Source: Bacteroidota bacterium (GTDB lineage: Bacteria > Bacteroidota > Bacteroidia > B-17B0 > B-17BO). From it: 39,055 nt of DNA. The translations under genes and the position numbers were made by a program. Where the stretch lies: assembly GCA_025356715.1 (NCBI GenBank), contig JANXRU010000023.1:1-39055 (forward strand), in the 5' to 3' direction. The notes under the pieces were generated by a model that was not told the DNA's origin, made no database searches, and worked only from the letters and a program-made list of their open reading frames with translations. Below are positions 33,584 to 39,055 of this stretch, piece by piece (the first letter of the stretch is position 1; each line of letters begins with the position of its first letter).

Positions 33584-34008
33584 TTATTTTTTTCTAAAAG
33601 CTAAAAAGACGGAAATGACTGCGCCAATAGCAAAAGCTAATATTTTATATAAATTGTCCGGATTACTAAGCCATACGATGTATTTGTTTTGATTATAACC
33701 ACCTTTTTTTAAAAACTCTTTGCCGTTATATTAACTTTTATGGTATTAGAATCTCCAATTATTATATGCTTATCGTTGTCAAGTTTTTTTACAAGTAAGG
33801 CAAAATCTATCGAGTTAATTTGATATTTGTTTTTGATATCTTCTCCAAGTTCATTAGTAACAAATGCTTCCAAAGAGTTGTGTTTTGGATTTTTAACAAA
33901 TCGAAGATTTTCAGATTCCCACTCAATCATTCTTTCTAATATATATTCAAGGGCAAATCTTTTATTTTGGTCTATCTCCATAATCAAACCTAAGAAATAA
34001 TTATTCAC
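33584..34008 (-). pseudogene. Small membrane-anchored protein disrupted by a frameshift
   Basis: A frame from ATG 34008 (or ATG 33981, MEIDQNKRFALEYIL) runs to a stop at 33711-33709, giving 99 residues. A second frame from about 33727 continues NGKEFLKKGGYNQNK, then a hydrophobic segment LYKILAFAIGAVISVFLAF and RKK, to a stop at 33586-33584. One missing base near 33725-33728 (ATAACGG for ATAAACGG) would fuse them into about 140 residues reading KVNINGKEFLKKGGY, a plausible winged-helix-plus-TM design. Either a recent mutation, a sequencing error, or less likely a -1 programmed shift. The product family is not named with confidence. Confidence 0.55.
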
Positions 34009-34055
34009 GAAACAAGTATTGTATTTATTAAGGCTTTCAACAGAATGGTAAAATC

Positions 34056-35522
34056 CTACATCATCTTAAAATCACCCGCTTCCAATAAATCTTCTTCGCT
34101 TAACATACTAATGTCAATTAAGTCGGATCTGTATTGTGCGCGTAAGCCTTTAATCCAGCGTTTCGCACGTTCTGATAATTGAAAATCATCTGACATTAAA
34201 CGGCCCCGCATGACTAAGATACCTAAGTCGGCACCTTCATAAATGTAATCGTCTTTTTGAGTAATTTGTAAAAAGAAGGCATCATTATCATTCACAACCG
34301 CTTGGCGATGCGCATCCATTTTTTTAAAAACAATATTGCCGTTTTTTTTCATTTCCCATATTCCAGATTCAGGAACTTTAGTGGCTAACTCCAATGATTT
34401 TTTAGTATGCTTAATAACTAATTGGCTCCAACTATCCATATTTTCTGCCTTACTCCAGCGATCTACTAATTCGTTTACATTAATTTCGTAAGGCACATCC
34501 ATCCACTCTAACAAGTGGAATAAAAACATCGGCACATCTTGCATCGCAAATTTAGAATGGTTAGTTAAGGAGCTAACACCCGATACACGAGGGTTTAACT
34601 CTCCTAAATAAATTTCTCCATTATCCTGATCAATTAAAAAATCTAATTCGAAATAACCTTTGTACCCTTCTTTGCGTAATTGATTGCCAAATTGTTGCGT
34701 ATACTTTTTTGCTTTTTCTCTTATGTCTGCGTTAAACGCATTGCCGAAAATTTCGTTCCCACACCAACCGCCTTTGTAGGGCGTTAATTCCTTAAAGCCT
34801 ACCAACTCAGTCATTAGCGGAGCAACCAACGTTCCGTGTTTAGTCACGCATCCTTCTATTGCAGTGCCATAGCAATTAATGCGTTTCATAATTTTCACTT
34901 CTTTTTCTTTAATGATTTCATCTTGATACTTATTAAATTCTTCTTCGTTAGAAATGAAGAACGTCGTATGTCCCGAATCACCAAAAGGAGTTTGGACCAC
35001 TAAATCGTTGCCTAATTTTTCAGATACTTTTTTTAAGTGAGCATAATCTGCTACTGGCGAAAGCGCATTAGGTACACAAGCAACGCCGGCTTTTTCAGCA
35101 ATGCGGTTGGTGTTTACTTTATTATCTAAAAAAGACCTTAATTGCGCTGACGGAAAACAAACATCTAAGCCAAGGGCTTTAGCCAATTGTTCCGTTTTTT
35201 CATCAAACATTAAAAACAAGGCTTTGCCCATACTACCTTTCACTGCTCTAGATTTGATGTAGGCAATAACTTCGGGGTGTTGTAACAAATAATTATTAAT
35301 GTCTTCGATGCTTGTAAATTCTTCATGTGGTACTTCTTCTTTGGGCGAAAACAAATTGGGATGCAAACCATCATAGGAATCAATATGACTAATGAATTTA
35401 AAATTATTAACCCATTCGTCCATACCTAACAAATTAAAATTAGTGGCACTTATAAAATATATAGGCGTTTCATTTGTTTTAAAAAACGCTTTAATGTCGG
35501 ATATGTTATGTAATGTTTTCAT
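34056..35522 (-). CDS. ATP-grasp carboxylate ligase
   Basis: A 488-residue protein from ATG 35522; an ATG at 35552 would overlap the decarboxylase stop by 20 nt and is less likely. ATP-grasp features are the glycine-rich loop TPFGDSGHTTFF (178-189), the metal/ATP residues in YFELDFLID (290-298) and ELNPRVSG (308-315). This is the biotin-carboxylase-like branch, but the C-terminal carboxylase domain and any biotin carrier are absent, so carboxylation of biotin is unlikely. The family typically joins a carboxylate to an amine through an acyl-phosphate. It starts 10 nt after the decarboxylase gene, suggesting that its substrate is the decarboxylase product or a related amine. Confidence 0.8.
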   Translation of the reverse strand: MKTLHNISDIKAFFKTNETPIYFISATNFNLLGMDEWVNNFKFISHIDSYDGLHPNLFSPKEEVPHEEFTSIEDINNYLLQHPEVIAYIKSRAVKGSMGKALFLMFDEKTEQLAKALGLDVCFPSAQLRSFLDNKVNTNRIAEKAGVACVPNALSPVADYAHLKKVSEKLGNDLVVQTPFGDSGHTTFFISNEEEFNKYQDEIIKEKEVKIMKRINCYGTAIEGCVTKHGTLVAPLMTELVGFKELTPYKGGWCGNEIFGNAFNADIREKAKKYTQQFGNQLRKEGYKGYFELDFLIDQDNGEIYLGELNPRVSGVSSLTNHSKFAMQDVPMFLFHLLEWMDVPYEINVNELVDRWSKAENMDSWSQLVIKHTKKSLELATKVPESGIWEMKKNGNIVFKKMDAHRQAVVNDNDAFFLQITQKDDYIYEGADLGILVMRGRLMSDDFQLSERAKRWIKGLRAQYRSDLIDISMLSEEDLLEAGDFKMM

Positions 35523-35532
35523 GTTCGAATTG

Positions 35533-38283
35533 TTATTTTTTTCCTTTTGCAATTACTTTATTAGTCGGCACTTGCATAGTATGCATCGCGCCCATAGCGG
35601 AAATGGTGTTTTTACGATTCAATGCTTCAATCGTAAATACTTTTAATCCTAATTCAGCTTTGTATCCGTGTATTTCTTTTACGTCTAAGGCAATCATAAA
35701 TTTAATAATTTCTTCGCTTACTACTTGTCCTGGTACTAAAATTGGGAATCCTGGAGGGTAGGGGATAACGAAAGAGGTTGAAACTAATTCTTTATTGCTA
35801 CGTAATTCTTTTAAACAATCTTTTAATAAAATGTATTCGCACAATTCTTCTTCGTATGCTAAGAAAAAAGCTTCTCGTATATTTCCACCAGGCACGCCTG
35901 GCGATGCTTGAAAAGACCTGTGAAAATGGCTAAAATCAGGCAATGGCGGTACATTTTTTATTAAGGATGTTATTTGTTGGGCGGAAATTTCTGCTTCGCG
36001 TTTATTTAAGGAGCGATTGCTTTCGTCTAATTCATCTGCAATTTTTAATAACGCATTAATCAAAAAAGTAACACTACCACGCGTTGTTCCAATATTAGTC
36101 ATTAATAAAATAGTATTGCGCGATGTTTTATTAACTTGAATATTAAAGCGATTCATTAAGTACGTATTTTTAAAATCATCGCCCGTTATACCTGCCTTTC
36201 CTACAGAAAGAGTTACTTTAGTTGGATCTAAAACAAACTCATCTTTTTCCCAAGCCTCTTCTAATTTGTCCCAACCTTTATCAACACTATAATATTCGTT
36301 AGTGCCACATTGACGAAATTGATTAGGAATAATATCCTTTGCTGTTAATACATGAAAGAATTTGTTCAATTTAGGATGCTCTTGAATTTTAGAACGGAGC
36401 ACCATCGCCATTTCTATACTTTTTTCCACTAACTCATATCCTTCCAATTCTACTTGTCTGCGGCCAACATCAAGCGATGCTAATATTTGGTAATTGGGCG
36501 AAGTCGTAGTATGCGTCATATAGGCTTCTTGAAAATTATCAGCTACACGCCTACTAAATTCTTCATCCCAAACTTGTATCATAGATCCTTGTCGGAAACA
36601 AGACAACGTTTTGTGTGTGCTTTGAGTAGCATACACTCTAATTTTTACTTTTTCAGGATCAGGCATCGTTGGTATTTCTCCTGGTTTTAAGGAAGCAATA
36701 TGTTTTTTATACGTTGTTTTATATTCTTCGCTTCTGTATTTATGAAATAATTTTTGAGCTACATACATTCCTGTGCGTTGCTTGTAAGTGTAGGTAAAAC
36801 TGGCAAAGGCGAACCATGCTTCGTCCCATAAAAAAACCATATCAGGTTTAATAGCTAATACTTCTTCCATCACGCGCTCTACATTATACACTAAACCATC
36901 AAACGTACAATTGGTGAGTAATAACATTTTTACTTTATCTAACCGCCCCGCTTTACTTAAAGCCGTTAGTCGTTCTTTGATAATGTGCAAAGGAACAGCG
37001 CCATACATGGAATATTCTTGAATAGGGTAAGAATCTAAGTAGGCTGGAAATGCGCCTGCAAGAACTAATCCGTAATGGTGTGATTTATGACAATCTCTAT
37101 CAACTAAAACAACATCTCCTGGCTTTATTAATGCTTGTTGTACAATTTTATTAGCGGTGCTTGTTCCGTTTGTTACATAAAATGTATGTTCTGCACCAAA
37201 TGCTTTAGCTGCTTTTTCTTGTGCTTTTTTTAGAGGGCCTTTTGGTTGTAATAATGAATCGAGCCCGCCATTGGTAGCTGAAGTTTCCGATAAGAAAACA
37301 TTTCTGCCATAAAAATCACCAAAGTCTGAAATCCAACGTGATTTAAACACGGAGTTTCCTCTTGAAATTGGTAAGGCATGAAATACGGAAATTGGTTTTT
37401 TGCTGTATTCGGTTAAAGCAGTATAAAAGGGCGTTTCGAAACGTTCATTTACCCCACTAATTATGGTTAAGTGAAGTTCTTGTATATCTTCCATTCTATA
37501 GAAAATGCGACGAAATGCTTTTAATGTTGAGTCTTCTAAATGTGTTAAAGAACTATCCGTAATATAATATAGATCAAGTTCTGGCCTAAATTGTTTAATG
37601 TATTTTCCTAACAGTGGTCCTAAGTCAGAATCAGAAATAGTTGATAAATCAATTTTTAAAATAGTTTGTATAAATGGTTTTATGTGTTTAGTTATATTAG
37701 TAGATGTAGTTAAAGGAGCAGATCTAATACAAGCAGCTTGGATGTTGTAATTAAAAAACAAACATATTAGTGCGTCTTGAAACGAGCGTTGTACTACAAT
37801 GTCATAGGTTAAGTCACTATTTGAATTGGTTACATCTTTAAATTTGGTTTTTAAAATTTGTTCTTCACTTGATGACAAGTCTTCCACATATAATACTTCA
37901 AAATAATTTTTTTTAAAATTTTTAGAAGATTTGTCTGTGCCCGAATCAGACGTATAATTTCTATTTAATTTTTCATCCATCATTTCAGGATGAATTCTAT
38001 AATTGTCGCTAACCAATAACGCCACAATATCAGCCACTTGATTTCTCACAGCTTTTAATTCTTGTTTTTCAATGGCATGAATGATTTTGTTTACTAATGA
38101 GGCGCCAGGAAAAGAGAAATACTGCTCTATGCTTAACAAATCAAGTAGAAGAGAGTTTAAATCTTTTAAGCACTTATCAAAGTTTTCGGTTTTTTGAAGG
38201 CGAGTAATATGATTACTTTTTTCTTTAAGCTCATTCCATAGATCAACTCTTAATTGATTTATGTTATAATGTTGAGAGTTCAT
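35533..38283 (-). CDS. Orn/Lys/Arg decarboxylase, PLP-dependent (arginine-decarboxylase-like)
   Basis: A 916-residue fold-type-I PLP enzyme. The N-terminal 290 residues are helical, with a degenerate receiver-like wing (EVLYVEDLSSSEEQIL). The PLP domain shows TNGTSTANK (371-379, phosphate loop), VDRDCHKSHH (394-403, ring-stacking H399), WDEAW (486-490, D487) and the Schiff-base lysine K558 in ATQSTHKTLSCFRQGSM. The C-terminal domain has PYPPGFPILVPGQ (841-853), typical of Orn/Lys/Arg decarboxylases. It is longer than the usual 700-760 residues, mostly at the N-terminus. Substrate (Arg, Lys or Orn) cannot be fixed from sequence. The ATP-grasp gene is next. Confidence 0.92.
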   Translation of the reverse strand: MNSQHYNINQLRVDLWNELKEKSNHITRLQKTENFDKCLKDLNSLLLDLLSIEQYFSFPGASLVNKIIHAIEKQELKAVRNQVADIVALLVSDNYRIHPEMMDEKLNRNYTSDSGTDKSSKNFKKNYFEVLYVEDLSSSEEQILKTKFKDVTNSNSDLTYDIVVQRSFQDALICLFFNYNIQAACIRSAPLTTSTNITKHIKPFIQTILKIDLSTISDSDLGPLLGKYIKQFRPELDLYYITDSSLTHLEDSTLKAFRRIFYRMEDIQELHLTIISGVNERFETPFYTALTEYSKKPISVFHALPISRGNSVFKSRWISDFGDFYGRNVFLSETSATNGGLDSLLQPKGPLKKAQEKAAKAFGAEHTFYVTNGTSTANKIVQQALIKPGDVVLVDRDCHKSHHYGLVLAGAFPAYLDSYPIQEYSMYGAVPLHIIKERLTALSKAGRLDKVKMLLLTNCTFDGLVYNVERVMEEVLAIKPDMVFLWDEAWFAFASFTYTYKQRTGMYVAQKLFHKYRSEEYKTTYKKHIASLKPGEIPTMPDPEKVKIRVYATQSTHKTLSCFRQGSMIQVWDEEFSRRVADNFQEAYMTHTTTSPNYQILASLDVGRRQVELEGYELVEKSIEMAMVLRSKIQEHPKLNKFFHVLTAKDIIPNQFRQCGTNEYYSVDKGWDKLEEAWEKDEFVLDPTKVTLSVGKAGITGDDFKNTYLMNRFNIQVNKTSRNTILLMTNIGTTRGSVTFLINALLKIADELDESNRSLNKREAEISAQQITSLIKNVPPLPDFSHFHRSFQASPGVPGGNIREAFFLAYEEELCEYILLKDCLKELRSNKELVSTSFVIPYPPGFPILVPGQVVSEEIIKFMIALDVKEIHGYKAELGLKVFTIEALNRKNTISAMGAMHTMQVPTNKVIAKGKK

Positions 38284-38294
38284 ATCCTTATTTT

Positions 38295-38395
38295 TTTCTC
38301 GCTGAGTTCCGCAGATTATTGCGCTGAGTTTCGCTGTTTATATAATGTTTTTTCTGCAAAATCTGCGCTTTCATTTGCGAGCCTCTGCGATATAT
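38295..38395. repeat. CTCTGCG/CGCTGAG-type intergenic repeat
   Basis: The 127-nt gap upstream of the decarboxylase is made of related G/C-containing words. CGCTGAGTTCCGC at 38300 recurs as CGCTGAGTTTCGC at 38322; CGCAGATT (38310-38317) and AATCTGCG (38360-38367) are inverted copies; and CCTCTGCGA follows near 38382. The composition differs clearly from the surrounding AT-rich genes. Similar CTTTGCG/CTCTGCG elements are, from memory, frequent between Bacteroidota genes. Confidence 0.55.
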
Positions 38396-38410
38396 TTAGT
38401 GCAAATTAAT

Positions 38411-38848
38411 CTAATGCTTTGAGTGTAGGGCCAATCTATTGCCTTCAGAATCTATAAATAAAGCAAAGTAACCAGCGGTTTCGTTTAGAAATGTTTTCTC
38501 TAACACAACTCTGCCGCCAGCTTCATTTACTTTTGATAAAATAGTATTTAAATCATCACCACCATTTAAGTAAATTAGTGGGCCAATTTCGCTTGGTACG
38601 CAACCGTTACCTGTTACAATAGCGCCACTTATTCCATTTTCTACAGGAAAGAAACCCATTGCAAAACCATTTAATTCAACGGTTGTCATTTCTATACCAT
38701 AGATATAATTAAAAAAAGCAACCGAGCGATAATGATTATACGCAGGAATTTCAAACCATGTTACAAAATTTTTAATCAACGATTGATCTTTTAATTTTTG
38801 TATGTTGGCCTCTTTTATTCTGTTTTTTAAATTGACTGTTGATCCCAT
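38411..38848 (-). CDS. VOC-family (glyoxalase/bleomycin-resistance fold) protein
   Basis: A 145-residue protein with a helical N-terminal 30 residues followed by a VOC fold: FVTWFEIPAYNHYRSVAFFNYIYG, GFFPVENGISGAIVTG, LIYLNGGDDLNTILSKVNEAGG and the terminal FIDSEGNRLALHSKH. The pattern matches short VOC proteins that act as dimers; E33, H142 and E99-type positions could bind metal, but ligands are not all clear. Function (lyase, dioxygenase or binding) is unknown. It ends 127 nt from the decarboxylase gene; a repeat lies in between, so a shared operon is doubtful. Confidence 0.85.
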   Translation of the reverse strand: MGSTVNLKNRIKEANIQKLKDQSLIKNFVTWFEIPAYNHYRSVAFFNYIYGIEMTTVELNGFAMGFFPVENGISGAIVTGNGCVPSEIGPLIYLNGGDDLNTILSKVNEAGGRVVLEKTFLNETAGYFALFIDSEGNRLALHSKH

Positions 38849-39055
38849 AATAAATTATTTTTGTGAGGTAAAGAATGAGCTTTTTTGTTGGTTTCATTTT
38901 TTGACCTACTACTAAATAGTAATACGTAAATATCAATTTTTTAGTTGATTAGTTGAAATAATTTGAGCAACACATTTAGCTGATTTACCTCAATTCCTGT
39001 TTTATGACATGATTTAGTGATTTACTCACCGATTTAAACTTTATCTTTATCCTAA
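38849..39055. other. AT-rich intergenic region at right edge
   Basis: No open frame with family-like sequence was found in these 207 nt on either strand. It contains the short palindrome TACTAAATAGTA near 38909 and the repeated word GATTTAC, and probably holds the upstream region of the VOC gene. Confidence 0.4.

Noticed and set aside
34056..35522. Biotin carboxylase as the name for the ATP-grasp protein
   Set aside because: ATP-grasp core is present but the carboxylase C-terminal domain and a biotin carrier partner are not; a generic ligase call is safer.
1..39055. CRISPR arrays, tRNA or rRNA genes, transposases, phage genes
   Set aside because: No regularly spaced repeats, no RNA gene signatures and no integrase or transposase motifs were seen on either strand.

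Overview
The window is a stretch of low-GC chromosome from a member of the Bacteroidota. Evidence for this is the type IX secretion (T9SS) material: gliding-motility-type C-terminal sorting domains, PorP/SprF-like outer membrane proteins, and an OmpA/TPR/propeller protein. Further support comes from Bacteroidota-style -7 elements (TANNTTTG), from lineage-typical families (DUF3109, SiaB-type kinase, Haem_bd, and probably DUF6427 and DUF6341), and from short AT-rich intergenic repeats. No rRNA, tRNA, CRISPR array, phage or transposase gene was recognised. The exact genus cannot be told from the sequence alone.

Layout. 1-4060 (minus): SUF iron-sulfur cluster operon in the order iscA/sufA-like, sufB, a broken four-helix-bundle gene, sufC, sufD (sufD runs off the left edge). 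4232-4813 (plus): RDD membrane protein. 4829-6530 (minus): haem-binding CxxCH protein, SiaB-type GHKL kinase and deoxynucleoside kinase. 6641-9526 (minus): tightly packed CapA-like protein, extended SDR and PAP2-like membrane protein. 9686-14206 (plus): a surface O-acylation cluster of two SGNH proteins and an MBOAT acyltransferase, followed by an AhpD-like protein (14225) and a DUF3109 protein (14617). 15219-16489: a divergent pair of membrane proteins (DUF6427-like and DUF6341-like), closed by a strong intrinsic terminator.

16558-26549 (plus) is the most distinctive block. It holds a giant SBBP/PKD adhesin with a type B T9SS sorting domain and a PorP/SprF protein, then a second PKD adhesin with the same kind of sorting domain and a second PorP/SprF protein, then an OmpA/TPR/PD40 protein. 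It reads as a duplicated secreted-adhesin plus outer-membrane-partner module with one peptidoglycan-anchoring lipoprotein-like component.

26564-38848 is mostly housekeeping and metabolic: an outer membrane beta-barrel candidate, an rRNA-methyltransferase-like enzyme, an FHS-family sugar transporter, pyruvate kinase, a LytTR response regulator without a kinase nearby, and a DUF1624-like acyltransferase. After these come a frameshifted small membrane protein, an ATP-grasp enzyme coupled to a large PLP-dependent Orn/Lys/Arg decarboxylase, and a VOC-fold protein. The decarboxylase/ATP-grasp pair is the best candidate for an incompletely described pathway: its arrangement suggests that a decarboxylated basic amino acid is joined to a carboxylate in an ATP-dependent step.

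Smaller signals include a nonsense-disrupted four-helix-bundle gene bounded by an 11-bp direct repeat inside the suf operon, dyads upstream of iscA, pyk and the LytTR/acyltransferase pair, probable leaderless initiation at the DUF3109 gene, and several unrelated families of short intergenic repeats.
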